DNA from: Gnomoniopsis sp. IMI 355080
Lineage: Eukaryota; Ascomycota; Sordariomycetes; Diaporthales; Gnomoniaceae
Assembly: GCA_027946555.1 (NCBI GenBank)
Contig: JAPEVC010000011.1
Location: 247,994 to 311,993, forward strand
Direction of reading: 5' to 3'
Length of the DNA stretch: 64,000 bases
Positions 12,985-24,513 of the stretch are shown here, in pieces. The notes under the pieces are model-generated. The model saw only the letters and a list, made by a program, of their open reading frames with translations, searched no databases and had not been told where the DNA came from. Numbering within the stretch: the stretch's first letter is position 1; each line of letters opens with the position of its first letter. The translations under genes were made by a program, and so were the position numbers.

Positions 12985-13982
12985 CTTGGGTTGAGATGTC
13001 TCAGACGCTTAAGACTCGGCCTCCTTTTTTTGGACAGAACGATTTGGAGGACGTCAGATTGAGAAAAGGCTATAATGTGAGCGAGCAGTATCAGCAAGCT
13101 GTGATACCGACCAAGTATTTTGGGAGAGTCAGCCCAGAAGGACAGGCGGATGGTGTGCGTCCCTTCCAGCCCGCAAGCCAGCCAGCGGGCAGCAGGGTGA
13201 TTTAGCGAAACCAAAAGTGCATGACCAGCCGGCAAAGACTTCAGACTAATCCATAGAGGGTTGGAGAGAGAGAGTGGCCCAGATTGACGTTTTTGGCTGG
13301 GAGTGTCATAATACTGTTCACACAGAGAAGTAGGGAAGGTCAATAGGTGCAAGTGAGAAATAGGGGCCGAGGTCAAGATGGATGTCAGAACAGACTTGAA
13401 GAAGACGGAAAGAGAAAACGAGCAGTGACACTTCACATATTCCACTTGAACGAGGACGAAACAAACAAAGATGGACGGAAGGAGAGGCTCTGATATCTTC
13501 GTGAGGCCGCTTTCCTGGGTCGCCCGCTGACAACCTCGCAAGCGACGTGTGACGTGATATATGATGGCCGATGCGCAAATATCCGTACGCAATACCTCAA
13601 AAATACCGTCACTCTCATTGTTGGATATCATGAGTATAGTTGGAAAACATATTAGCATCGAGTATGCAGATACACACTCACTTTTAATTTGTTGTTAGGT
13701 CTCAAAGTGTGACATTGTCCAGAGAGACTCGCCGGGTCATCTATCACTATTGTGTAGGTTGGTGCAGGGGTCTCGAAAAGGTAGGTCAGGTATCCCTGCC
13801 CCCGCCGACTCGAGCACTCGGCAGGATCCCTGACATGCGACTTCAACATCTGACAGCCAACCTTCGGCATCACTTTCCCCGGAACCAACATCACCACCTG
13901 GGCACTGTCAAGAAGACACTGGCAGCTCTTGTGTAATCTGCGGAGTTCTCCTGCTTCCCGCGCCCGACACTAAAGCTCCGAA
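12985..13982. promoter_or_regulatory. Divergent promoter region of the Ama1-like gene and the BET4-like gene
   Basis: About 1 kb lies between two divergent starts. A 263-codon frame on the minus strand (12867-13658) overlaps exon 1 of the Ama1-like gene out of frame and looks like chance; no other gene is supported. The region is likely a shared 5' regulatory stretch, with a GA-rich track near 13265-13275. No specific binding site is claimed. Confidence 0.45.
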
Positions 13983-15435
13983 ATGGCCAGTGTATGGAAG
14001 CCTTTTTCCCCCCGACCACTGCCGATGAGAAGTTGACTGATAGCAAGGCCACCAGCATGGAGTAACCCGAACAACCCGGTCCCGCACTGAAGAACAAAAG
14101 AAACAGGACCTAGACAAGATACAAAAGTACCGCGATCTTGAGACGCAGCTTCGGACTCACGTACGTGCTTCTCCTGCGCACTCCCTCTGTGGACGTGTCT
14201 CAAGGCTGACTGTCCCTACATTTGCAGATCGCGTCCAGCGACTACACTCCTGAAGCCTTCCAACTTGCCACCAAAATCTCCCGCCTGAATCCCGAATACT
14301 ACACAGTATGGAACGTCCGCAGACGCTTGCTAACGTCTGGCTTATTGTCCAAACCGTCGGTTGGGTCTTCGCCCTCGAAGGCGTCGCCGAATTCTTCTCA
14401 GACCGACACTACCATAACATGTTCCGCCGATTCCTCCTCCTCTTCCTCGATCGCGACCCAGCAAAACCCCAAGTCCCAGACAACTGGGAAGAATGGTATT
14501 ACAGTTGACCCGACGGAAAAGGAGGATGGTGGAACAAAAGATGTCGATGACGACCAAAGGAGTCAAGCCGAGAAGCAGCAGAACGACCTGAATGTGCTGG
14601 AATCAGAGCTTCAATTCACCGTTCCCTTGCTGATGGAGTTCCCAAAATGCTACTGGATCTGGAAGTACCGATCATGGCTGCTTCAACAGGCCAATGACCG
14701 TTTGGAGCCAGCCATCACTCGGCGCATATGGGAGGAGGAGCTAGGTCTGGACACCAAGATGTTGACCAAGGACCGACGGAATTTTCATGCTTGGAACTAT
14801 CGGCGGAATGTTGTCAAGCAGCTCGAGAGTTCAGCTTTGAATGGAAAGAGCATGGTGGAGTCCGAATTCGAATTTACAAGAAAGATGATTCAAATGGACC
14901 TATCGAATTTTTCCGCATGGCACAACCGAAGCAAGCTCATACCACGGCTGCTACAGGAACGCGGTGCGGATGACGTCGCAAGAAGGAAGTTTTTTGATGA
15001 TGGTGAGAAGGACTGCTCTCCGCTTATAAGACACTGACTAACCAAGTAGCAGAATTGGCCTTAATCCGGGATGCCTTGAATGTAGGGCCTGAAGACCAGT
15101 CCCTTTGGTATTACCACCAATTCCTCATGCTGGACGTGATTGATCAAAGCGGCCAACCTACCATCACTTCAAATTTGTCGGTCCAAGAAAAGGTGGCTTA
15201 CATTAACCGGGAGATCGTGGATATCAAGGATCTTCTTGAGGACTATGATGACTGCAAATTACTGTACGAGAGACTTATGGACTATACACGGGAATTGGTC
15301 ACGTTGGAGAAGAGACGTCCCTCTTCAGATGAGGAGTCAGCCTTGAGAACTTGGCTATCCAAGCTGCGGAAATTGGATCCGCTAAGAAATGGACGCTGGA
15401 ATGACATTGGTAAACAGCTGGCCCTCGACAAATAG
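13983..15435 (+). CDS. BET4: Rab geranylgeranyltransferase (type II) alpha subunit
   Basis: Alpha subunit of the enzyme that prenylates Rab GTPases. It works with a Bet2-type beta subunit and Rab escort protein in the cytosol. Four exons: 13983-13991 (only M-A-S), 14056-14160, 14228-15002 and 15053-15435, giving 423 residues. The tiny first exon is supported because the second exon has a stop upstream and no ATG, and because M-A-S joined to H-G-V-T matches the usual start of fungal homologues. Five PFTA repeats are visible, each with the central Trp: YYTVWNVRR, CYWIWKYRSW, NFHAWNYRR, NFSAWHNRS and DQSLWYYHQF. A low-complexity Ser/Thr insert of about 80 residues separates repeats 1 and 2, longer than I would expect for the family. 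No LRR or Ig domain follows, as in other fungi. Confidence 0.9.
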
Positions 15436-16053
15436 GATGTGCACAAGGTGGCCAGATGAAGTCCAACAGTGAAACTTAGACAATGCTGATTCCCCTGAGT
15501 TCAAGCAAATTAGGCTCATGCTCTGGGGACCTGCTGAATACCACGACGGATCAAAAATCAACTCCCACATCCCATTCAGTATAATGTGATTCACTTATTG
15601 TGAATGTGAGAGATACGATGGAGTGACCAAGATTGTGGCTGAAGAACATCTATTTTCGATGCCCATTCACTGCCTCTGAACATTGAATACAACAAAGCAA
15701 ACTCTGTGACTGCTCACAAGGATTTTTTCACAATTTCATTGTTCAGCTCTCTTATGTTGCCGGTTTTGAGCACCATGAACCATCATCGCCCTACCATTTA
15801 CAATGAAATAGCTTCAAACGAGGGCTCACAATGAATTTCTTCGATTCTTTACGGTGCTGTTTCTCGACCGATCCGCCTTTGGCCTTTGTGTTTCATGTGC
15901 TTGGGTTGTGCTCATACATGTGACATAGCCATCGTAACAGGTAACAGCAAAGTCAAAATACATGCTGCACCAAGAAAAGAAGAATTGCAGCTCACCATCC
16001 TTCGTCGGCAAACATCGCCGCCACGTTACGTTTACTCGCCGAAACAAACCATC
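15436..16053. other. Intergenic region, no supported gene
   Basis: About 620 bp between the BET4-like stop and the small Cys protein. Short open frames upstream of the chosen ATG at 16054 are in frame with it, but contain no better start context. No other signal seen. Confidence 0.5.
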
Positions 16054-16599
16054 ATGTGCGTCTTCATCTACACCCTCACGCAAAACTGCGGCCACACGTG
16101 CTTCCAAAACGTCTCCGAATGCCCCATCGCTCGCGGTATCACGCCTACCACCAAAAATCGCCGGGACTCGACACTCTCTAAGCCAAAGTTCCTCTTCGAC
16201 ACCTCGCAGTCGCGAACGCACACGCCCGAGACCTACTCCCGCATCTTTGCTTGCAACAAGCGCAAAGCTATCCGCCCAGTACCGGCGCTTTGCGACAAGT
16301 GTGCGAAAGAGAAGGAGCGGGAAGCGAATCAGGCGTTCCAATTGGGAATGGGAAATGCTCTGGCGGTGGCCCCGAGCTGTGCTGGAGTGGGGAGGAGTGA
16401 GAGCTCTGGCAGCTCGGTGGCGCTGTTGGGTGCTCCTGGGCCAAGTGCTTCGTCTACGGCGAGCAGCTTGCACAATGCATCAGGTATGTCTTAGGCTGGT
16501 GTGGTCAAGGGGGCTTTACGTGATGTTAACATGCTTCGTATAGCTATGTCGACGCCCAGATCGGTGGGGAGAATGGCACGGCCTAACGAGATGGTATGA
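16054..16599 (+). CDS. Small Cys-containing protein with CxxC pair, unknown function
   Basis: Predicted 161 residues from two exons, 16054-16483 and 16544-16599; the 60-bp intron has GTATGT and TATAG borders and keeps phase. The N-terminus contains NCGHTC and a further Cys (SEC). A C-terminal third carries ALCDKCAKEKERE, a CxxC pair followed by a charged helix, which could bind a metal together with the N-terminal Cys/His. There is no signal peptide or membrane segment. The tail is Ser/Gly-rich. I chose ATG 16054 because the Cys pattern begins right after it; an upstream in-frame start exists at 15886. I recognise the general pattern of short fungal proteins of this type but know no function. 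Confidence 0.6.
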
Positions 16600-18360
16600 G
16601 AAGACCAAAATGTCACCGAGCTGACCTCATATTCGGAGTTGGACTTGTCGAACCATTATCTAGCTTCTAGACGGCAACGACTGTTTAGACCTGGCGTATG
16701 TGAAGGGTGCTCTTGGAGGTCTGTGGTCACTTATTTTTAACGCATGGAAGCGACGGAGTTTGGAGGCACGGAAGGGCGTTGCGGATCGCTTATAAAGGAA
16801 TTTTGTCAAGAAATGACCACTCCGTGATTAGACTAGATCAACCAGGATGCTCAATGATATAATTAATACAGTGACAGCCGGGTTCGGCTGGAGCAGGTGA
16901 AGTCGATTGTGAAAGTAAAATAGGAAAATCGGGCCACAATCGAAAACCCTGACTTGCCCAATGCAACCTGATGCTCTTAAAGCAGCGCATTGCTCACAAT
17001 TGTAGTCACTGTCCGTTTTCACCAACGTTTCGCCAGCTCACCACGAGATCCGTTATCAGCCTTGAAACGCATCCATGAGAACTCGTCCAAATGACACAAG
17101 GCAAGCAAATCCACTCGTGAGTGTTGCTTGCCCGCCGTTTCAACCTAACACAACATTGCCCTAGGTGTTGTTACTTCTCATGGCTTTTGATGTGGCTGAC
17201 AAGAGATAGACTTCACTGCTTATAAGCTCGGACAGACAGCCAAAAAGCACAAAGAGCTGTAGGCTGTAGCACAGCTAGTACCTGCCCAACTACCTAAGTA
17301 CCTAGGTCTTCGACATAAGTGCTGACCAGAAATATTAGGCAGCGAGACAGATTTTCATCGATGTGCCTGGAATGCAAGGGTTTAATAATGTGGTAAGCTT
17401 AGCACGACGCTAAGAGGGGCCCAAATACTAGGTGGATGGGGCAAGTACCACGACCTTGACGGCTTTTGAGATCATGGAGTGGCCATTTGCAAGTCAGTCT
17501 TCGGGGCCGCAAAAATTCTACACAAGCAACTTCCTAGGTAGTCATAGGTTTGTGTATGCCATACGCCTGCTAGGCTTTGGTGATACTTTGTTTCGGTTCA
17601 GGGGAGGCGTCATAAGGTTTAATTACCAAAACCCAGCCTTTGCTGATGAGAACTATACCCGCGTATTACTCCCAGCCGCAATTGCGATAGGTGCGCAACC
17701 GATTGGTATTTAAAAGTGAACTAAGCGTATAGTAGTAGGCGGCCTCCAGCGCTGGGCTGAGTCTCGCTTCGCAAGCATAAAATCTTACAAGTTACCCATG
17801 CAAAGCCCAGGAAGCGAGGCCGGTCGATCCTATACCCGACAATCTGGGGAAGAAAGATGAGACATGCAGGAATGCACCTTTGTGTATGCCACTACTGCTA
17901 CCGAGAGCCACGCTTTATCAGCTACTGTGTTGCACAGGCGCCCGCGGCGGTGGGAGCCGAAGATTTGTGTTGCTCGCTGGAGGCCCGGGGAGTTTAATGC
18001 AAGCCAAGCCTTCGTGTACAACCGTAAAGCATGCCCGAGTGGTATTGGAGAGAAGATCTTCTGATGCAGATCGGGGGACTAGAGTCTGCAAAGCTAACAT
18101 GTCAGCTTATTTGTGCGCAAACCGGCTTCTGAGGCATATCGTCTGACACCGCCATCTAGCTCGTCAGACGGTCCCCTCATGCGATAGTCCGCCGCGTACT
18201 CCGAGATCTGTCCCATTCTTCCTCTCATGGCTCTTTTCTGATTCTATAGCTCATGGTATCGAGTATACGATTCCCATCAACCGTGCCTTGACGCATATGT
18301 TCGCGCCGACTCAAATTCTATGGATATCTAGGTACTTAAGCAACACCTCCAGCTAATAAG
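16600..18360. other. Gene-poor accessory stretch, no supported gene
   Basis: About 1.76 kb with no coding signal I can defend. Frames at 17432-17713 and 17864-18146 lack domain character and splice partners. It contains copies of a short palindromic motif (tacctaagtacctaggtc at 17291, cctaggtag near 17534, ctaggtactta near 18328) that recurs in other intergenic gaps of this window. Confidence 0.5.
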
Positions 18361-19766
18361 ATGCCGAGCCCCAACATATCAAACGGCACTTGCTACTATG
18401 GCAAAGATAACCAAACCAAGGGTGATTTTGTTCCCTGTGGGAACATTGTCTATGGTAATTGGCCTTGCTGCGCTTTAGGTGACTCGTGCTTGGGATTTGA
18501 CTCGGCGAATGCCTGCTATGACCCAGACAGTAAGTCCAAACCCAGGTCTACTACTCGGCACTGAGGGAAAAACCCATATGGAGTTGCGTATGGCTGATTT
18601 CGCCATCGAATCGCAGCTGGGAACGCTTATATGGCTGGATGCACTGATCAAAGCTATGTCGACAAGACGTGCCCTCAAAAACTTGGGTTTAAGGATCAAG
18701 AATGGGTGGGCTTGAACCAGTGTGGCACTGAACCGAATGGTGACAAAGACTGGGGCGGTTGCAAAGTCGATCCAGCGAATGCGACTGACCTGTTCAAACT
18801 TCCTAATGCGAATTGCGACGACTATTGTTCAACGACTTTATGGATTGGCACCGCAGACATTCCTTCTTTCGCTGTCAGTTCCTCTTTCTCTTTAGGAGCT
18901 TGTGTCTGCTTATAGTCTTCATTAGACTAGTATCGGGTAGATGGTCACTGGAAACGGGCCGGGGAGCCGCGGGTCCTCATGTCTATTGAGTCTTTTAGAA
19001 CCATCTTCACGGGTTGGTATCTACACCATTAGCTGATTTATTGGAATTTCAGGTCTTACCAACCACCAGCGGAGGCTCTATCACCTGGATTAGTAACTTC
19101 AATCCCACGTCGACAAGCCGACCGCCTGGCACTCCTGGTTCCGCGACGCCTACAGCGACACAAGCAACTTCAGAACCCAGTGGAGGCTTAAGCACCGGTG
19201 CAAAAGCTGGGATAGGAGTCGGCTGTTCTGTTGCTGCGTTAATCATTCTCGGCTTATTCCTGTGGTGCTGCTTGAGACGCCGGCGGGGATCAGGAAAGCC
19301 ACCGAACGGACAAGAACATACACAGATCGCTGCGCAAACCACATATCCTCCCACCTACCATAGCGGCAGTTACTCGACTTCACCATCCCCCATGACGGCG
19401 GTTGTTGCAACGTCACCGACAGGCTATGACCAGCGATGGCACGATTCTACGTTGCCACCCAAATCGTATTTGGTAGCAGGGCAGGGGCATGACGCTTTCA
19501 CGGGATTTAAAAACGAGCTCCCTGCAGACGAGATTCGACCTTCAGAGATGGCAAGTCCCTCTTTCGATCAAAGAACACCTACTTCTCCGACTGCACACGA
19601 CCTTGCGAGAGCGGACTCAGATGCGTCAAGAAGTGTCACTCATGATCAAAGACAGGATGTTGTTGGTGGCTATTACTTATCACCGCAGAGTACTGGGTCA
19701 GAGTCAAGTGATTTAGATGGACCAGAGCATGCTCATCGAGACCATCCTTCGGAGATGGAAGCATGA
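18361..19766 (+). CDS. Cys-rich single-pass membrane protein, unknown function
   Basis: Three exons, 18361-18529, 18617-18873 and 19053-19766, give 379 residues. The second intron uses a weaker GTCAGT donor, so that junction is less certain. The N-terminal domain of about 140 residues has a dense Cys pattern (GTCYYG, FVPCGN, WPCCALGDSC, NACYD, AGCTDQ, KTCPQK, NQCGT, GGCKVD, NCDDYC). A Ser/Thr/Pro-rich stalk follows, then a membrane helix at about residues 193-215 (GIGVGCSVAALIILGLFLW) and a stop-transfer CLRRRR. The tail of about 165 residues is polar and Ser/Pro-rich. This layout suggests a cell-surface sensor or wall-interacting protein like WSC-type proteins, though the Cys spacing is not a WSC domain. 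No cleavable signal peptide is seen, so the N-out topology is inferred. Such proteins are multi-copy in filamentous ascomycetes. Confidence 0.7.
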
Positions 19767-20171
19767 GTCGGATCCTTGGAGCTAGCGGTTGGAGGCATAG
19801 TCGGGGGTGGGGGGTTAATGTATCTAATCAAGCAGGAAATTGCATGAAGGCGAGAGCAAAATTATGGAAAATTTCCTTTGTTCAAGGCGTCCAAGAACTG
19901 AGAAGCGGTCAGGAACTCGAATTCAGCCTATTCGAAGGAGTGATATGGCGTTGAGAGACTCGCTGATCTGGCAGTCCGAAATGCAGAGCATGATACTGAT
20001 TTGCCCAGGAATGATGACATCCTATTTCAATAAAAGGATCACTATCCGTGAAAGCACAAAGAACGTAGCCACAAGCGTTGTAATGGTGGAGTTCTCCATC
20101 AGTCCTCTCTGAACGTCTGGGCTAGGTCTCTGCCCCAGCCCACGCTTCTAGATTTCAATAAATACTATTTC
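19767..20171. other. Spacer between convergent genes
   Basis: About 400 bp between two convergent stops. No coding or RNA signal recognised. Confidence 0.5.
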
Positions 20172-22141
20172 TTAGCTAGGACATGCTCTGGGACTTCGAT
20201 AAGGTGACCTTAACCCAAATCTGTCCCAGTCTGTAGAGTCCATCTCGTGCTTTAGATCATTCAGATCTAGATATGCACCTTCGACATCGGTGTCTGAGTC
20301 CGAATCCATCATGTCGTCGTCCAAGTACCGGTATTCATTGCGACGGCGCCAGACGATAGCGTACACCACGCCCAGAATAAGGCCGACAAGGGCGGCGCCC
20401 GAGAAAACCAACGTCCCAGCATTCGTGGTTGCTCGAGGTTCGTTATCCCCATCAGCCCACCCTTCCTCGCTTTCCTTGATTATAGTAACACTTTCGTTCT
20501 CCAGATCCATGATCTGCGACGCCCTTAACACAACCCCATTCACATCCAGGGCTTCTACCCATAATTTCTGTGTCCAGACTCTCGGCCCCACAGGAAGTCG
20601 AGTTTCAAATCCGGTACGCCTTGCCCTTGCGAGTACGATCCCATCATTGCCGCGGACAATCCATTCTCGCACCTCTGTGGCTCCGTTCCAGCTGGCATAA
20701 ACATCCAGGTCCCCTTGCAAATTTTCGCGCACCGCGATGGCGGGATCCCACCACGGCGTTGCAGTCCAATCCATCTTGTAGGCCCTATAATTATCAGGAG
20801 CAGGTGTGACATTGTCAGGCCAGGGCGCAAATTGGACTTCCATAACAGTCTCCCCGGAGGCCAAGTGCTCTGTAAAACTAGGAGAATGACCCCATCCAAT
20901 GAAGACATTGCCTGTTTCGGGAAGAAATTGCAGGTTTCCCTGGTTCTTCGATCGGAGATCTGCTGGGTGAAGGTACTGGCGCAGGATCTGGATCGTTGGC
21001 GGTGATACACTATCGTCAATTGCAACGCGGAGACCGCGCGAGCAGGTGCCGGAAGTTCGACATTTTCCTTGGCTGGTCTCGATGCCATGATTGTCGAAGA
21101 AAGTCATCTCTTTTTCGTTGGTGCCGGGAACGAAGCGGGCGTGGTGTTGCCAGCTCATAGTGAGGGCGGATGCAACAGGATCAAGCCCCTTGACTGCCGG
21201 GTCAAGTTCCTTGAAGTTGTTCTGTCTTCCACCCAAAGTCCATATAATCTTGCCAGTCTTGCCGTCTATGAGAATAATACTGTGTGTGTGACGCATGGAG
21301 ACCAGGTAGTTTCCGGCCTCAGTCTAATGGATGTACGTTAGTATGTGGGCTTTTCTTTCCCTCCACCACGCGTGTCATTCGATAGGTAGAGACTTCTTAC
21401 CTTTTGAATACTGTTTGTATGGAATATATCCCAGTAAGGCCCGGACGGCTCAAAAGAGTCTACAGGACTGATATGGTCCAAAGCCCTCCAGGAGAAGAGC
21501 AACTCGTTTGTCTCAAGGTCTATCTCCTGGATCACATTATCTCGAGCCATCAACTTGAGACTTGACCCCTTCCATTCTGGGAACTTGGATGTGTCCAATT
21601 TGATATCTTCGACAGCCAAAACTAACACCGTGCCGGTGCCTGTGAAAGCGATTTCGTGCAAATCGCTGTGGCGTCCAACATTGTGAGCCGACACGTTGTA
21701 GACCAAGCGGTAATTCTCGTCGTAGGCAAGTCCATATCCACTACTGGTACCAAATCCGTCGTCTTTCTGGCCGGACCAGAACGTCAAGTATTTCTTCCCG
21801 AGGTTCTCCTGGACGCGTGTACCGTAGACGCCTTCGAAGGAGTGGTCCACGTAAACGGTGCTGAGATCTTTCGCGTCTAAGATGACGGGCGACGAGGCGC
21901 CAGTCGCAAAATGGCTCTGACGGAGAAAGATATGCGATCCTTTGCTCGATATTGCGGTTTCGTTCCAAACATTGATTTGCAGCACTGGCGAGGACTCTTC
22001 GCTGGAGTAGAATCGATGCTGAGGTAGTTGCTTCAGGTTCCTATCGCCGTAGACTGGGTCGTTTGCTGTTGCGACGTACTCCCCCCATACCGTCCGAAAC
22101 AAGGCGGCAACAATACCCGCCCTCCATAAAGAGAAGGTCAT
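20172..22141 (-). CDS. Arylsulfotransferase-like (ASST family) ectoprotein with C-terminal membrane anchor
   Basis: Two exons, 22141-21401 and 21323-20172, with a 77-bp GTAAGA...ATTAG intron in phase, encode about 630 residues. I chose ATG 22141 over the in-frame 22171 because it starts a clean signal peptide (MTFSLWRAGIVAALF). The middle has the blade-like motifs of ASST proteins: DLHEIAFTGTGTVLV, VIQEIDLETNELLFSW, DIFHTNSIQK, YLVSMRHTHSIILID, GKIIWTLGG, SWQHHARF and FFDNHG. Near the C-terminus a helix (TLVFSGAALVGLILGVVYAIV) is followed by RRR and an acidic tail, so the enzyme domain is predicted to lie outside the cell or in the secretory lumen. Bacterial family members transfer sulfate between phenols; whether fungal members do so is not established, so the substrate is unknown. 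Confidence 0.8.
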
Positions 22142-22279
22142 ACTGTAACTAGGCTGGCAAACGAATGTCAAGCCCAGATACTGGGTGCAACATCACTAAA
22201 ATATTGCCAGACGTGGGCATGATGTGCAATTTTGTCCCTTTTGAGCTATTCTCCTTTCCAAGGCCTTTGATAAATTAAA

Positions 22280-22351
22280 TCTCCGTATTAATTGCGCGTC
22301 CATCCCTTATTGCACCAAGGAATGGGTCTTACGGATTTAATACGGAGACCC
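22280..22351. repeat. Nested inverted repeat upstream of the ASST-like gene
   Basis: Arms tctccgtattaa (22280-22291) and ttaatacggaga (22337-22348) are perfect 12-bp reverse complements with a 45-bp spacer. A second pair, gggtct (22324-22329) and agaccc (22346-22351), is nested at the right arm. It could be a hairpin, a binding site or a small element relic. Confidence 0.45.
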
Positions 22352-23280
22352 ATCGGCAAGTAACCACATACGTTACAGGCAATTGATTTCATAGTTCCAC
22401 TATTCGTTGCTACGTACTTTGTCTTAGTTAGGTGACTTCTCAATACTGCTGGTGCGAGTCCGTCATGAAAGACTTTTTGAGCGATGACTAAAGTTTCATA
22501 CCAATGCCTTTCAGAACGAATGCAATGCGTACGCCCCTGTTCTGCATGGATAGCAACAGCCAGTTCAGGGGTATTGAGGCGAACCGTAAATATGGGTCCA
22601 GAAGCAGAGCACTAAGTCGAATCCAGAAATAGGGATTCCACTTTATAACGGGTGCATTTACCTAGACCGTCTTGCAGGCCCGTGGATACAAAATGTCTAT
22701 GACTGGTGGAGTGGCACTACAAGATTGAATAGGCACTCGAGGAGGACATATGAAAGTTACCATATCAAAACCATAGCAGAAGGCGCCTGTCTACCTGACA
22801 AAGCTTTCAACTGAAAGTTCAACGCCATCTCGATTCTGTGCATAGCCCATTACTAACCTTGAACGCACTGTTTTACACAGCTACTAGGAACTTCCCGGGA
22901 ATAAGCATATGACCTAAGAGCATACAATACAAAATGCGCGGCTCACAATATTTGCTTCCGAGTATTCGGGCTCGTTCCGTTATTATCCACCCTCTCGCTC
23001 ATCGTAGGGCAGCCTGCACAAAGACGAATAAACATTCTTGATATTGCGGGTAGATAATCTTCTTCAACCTTGTCGTTGGGAGTGACTGGTAATAACGCCT
23101 TTTGGCCCCTTAATTTCATATTTTTTTTGCTTAGCTCTTGCCAAATTCGCCTTCACGTATCTCTTTAATCGTGTCTCCTCGCAAGCCTCGTCCCTCGACC
23201 TTGGAAGTCATCGAGGTTTATCGCTCCCTCTGGCGCTTGAATCTGAGGCGGCAAAGAACACTGTAGATGGGTACACGACC
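22352..23280. other. AT-rich intergenic region, no supported gene
   Basis: About 0.9 kb of AT-rich sequence between the inverted repeat and the degraded oxidoreductase remnant. No open frame with domain character. If the remnant came from a full gene, its missing upstream part could have decayed here, but I cannot recognise it. Confidence 0.4.
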
Positions 23281-23585
23281 TTGGTGAACGGGATTGTTGG
23301 GCAACTGACTTTCTGCCCGGTGCTAGACCTATGGCCATCACTCTGGACTCTTGAAATCACAGATGAGGTTATTGAAGCCCGCATCCCAGCGACTGCCATC
23401 AGCTCATACCATTGCATCGGTACTTGCTCGATGGAGAAAGTTGTTGACTACTCCTTGTTGGGTGGTTGGAGTGGGTGGAAACCTTCGGACTGTGGTGAGA
23501 TGCCTCAATTATGCCAACTGCGATCACCGCACATAAGATATCTAGTTTGTCGTCTACACTTAAGATCTACAGACCGCTCGAATTA
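23281..23585 (+). pseudogene. Degraded C-terminal fragment of a GMC oxidoreductase
   Basis: Three reading frames successively resemble the conserved end of glucose-methanol-choline oxidoreductases. The first frame gives SSYHCIGTCSM then VVDYSLLG (about 23398-23463), resembling the family's YHxxGTCxMG and VVDxxLRVYG. A second frame gives GVGGNLRTVV (about 23467-23496), resembling GVxNLRVVD. A third gives IMPTAITAH (about 23509-23535), resembling the SIMPxxxSAH block. Order and spacing fit the family, but at least two frameshifts separate the blocks and no start or FAD-binding N-terminus is present. I read this as a decayed gene tail. The assignment is by motif only. Confidence 0.5.
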
Positions 23586-24513
23586 GTCTCCTCTGTAGAA
23601 ACTCATCATGAGAACGCCCGCCGAGTACTATAATAGCGATCATGCTAGCTGATGACAGGAGAGACTTGTGGACCACAACACAAGCGTCAAGATTGTTGGG
23701 ACAAATTTGTGTTCATGACTTCAGTGTGTCGAGTATCTGAATTGCTATTTCTGATCTTTTTGCGTGGTATTTCAACTGTAAGGATTGTTTCAGGGCCCAA
23801 AGGCGGCGTTCTCGAATACTAGCAGCGCTTTGGAACGGCATCCAAATCTCCGGGGCTCGAATTTGAGGGCTCGAATTTGAAAGCATGCATAAGTACCTTA
23901 CCTAGGTAGATAGTCAGCTCGTCGTTGACTCTCGCTATAGTGGCCACAGGGCTCTCCCATGATTACCCAAGCCTCTTACCATGGTAATTCTAGCACGTTC
24001 TGTGAGTCCTACAGCTGGTGGCAAACACTAATTGACACGTATGTGGGGTACGAGGAATCGAGATACTGATAGCGAGGCAATACTTCACCAACTATGCACT
24101 AACTTCCAAGTTCTCATGCATAAGCCCAGTACGCTAGATTTGACACAGATGCAAGTAAGCAGTTTATCAAGACCTGATAGGTGCCGCTATCTTGCTTGCT
24201 CAAGGTCACATGCGACGTTGTGCATGCGGCAGTAGCACATCGACGCCGCTCTTACATACCTATCTAGACATCGATGGATAGGTCTAGAATTTGAAGCATC
24301 TTTAAGTTTTTTTATGGCATCACCGAATCTACAGCGTAAACTTGGACGCGATTTTGTTCGGTTTTTGCGACACTGATTGGGAACATACTCTCTATACTGG
24401 CACATGTTCTCAATTTACCACAGTTCCAGTCGGTGTCATTCAGGCCTGGGCTACTGATCAGGTCCCATTCATCTCGACATAGGCAGTCAAAGATCCAAAC
24501 AGTATTATGGTAA
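23586..24513. other. AT-rich intergenic region, no supported gene
   Basis: About 0.9 kb with no convincing coding signal. A CCTAGGTA palindrome copy (taccttacctaggtagatag near 23894) lies here. Weak Cys-containing frames at 24330-24480 might be a decayed or unspliced upstream exon of the small membrane protein that follows. Confidence 0.4.

Noticed and set aside
12867..13658. 263-codon minus-strand frame upstream of the Ama1-like gene
   Set aside because: It overlaps the C-box exon out of frame, is hydrophobic without a domain pattern, and lies in the divergent promoter.
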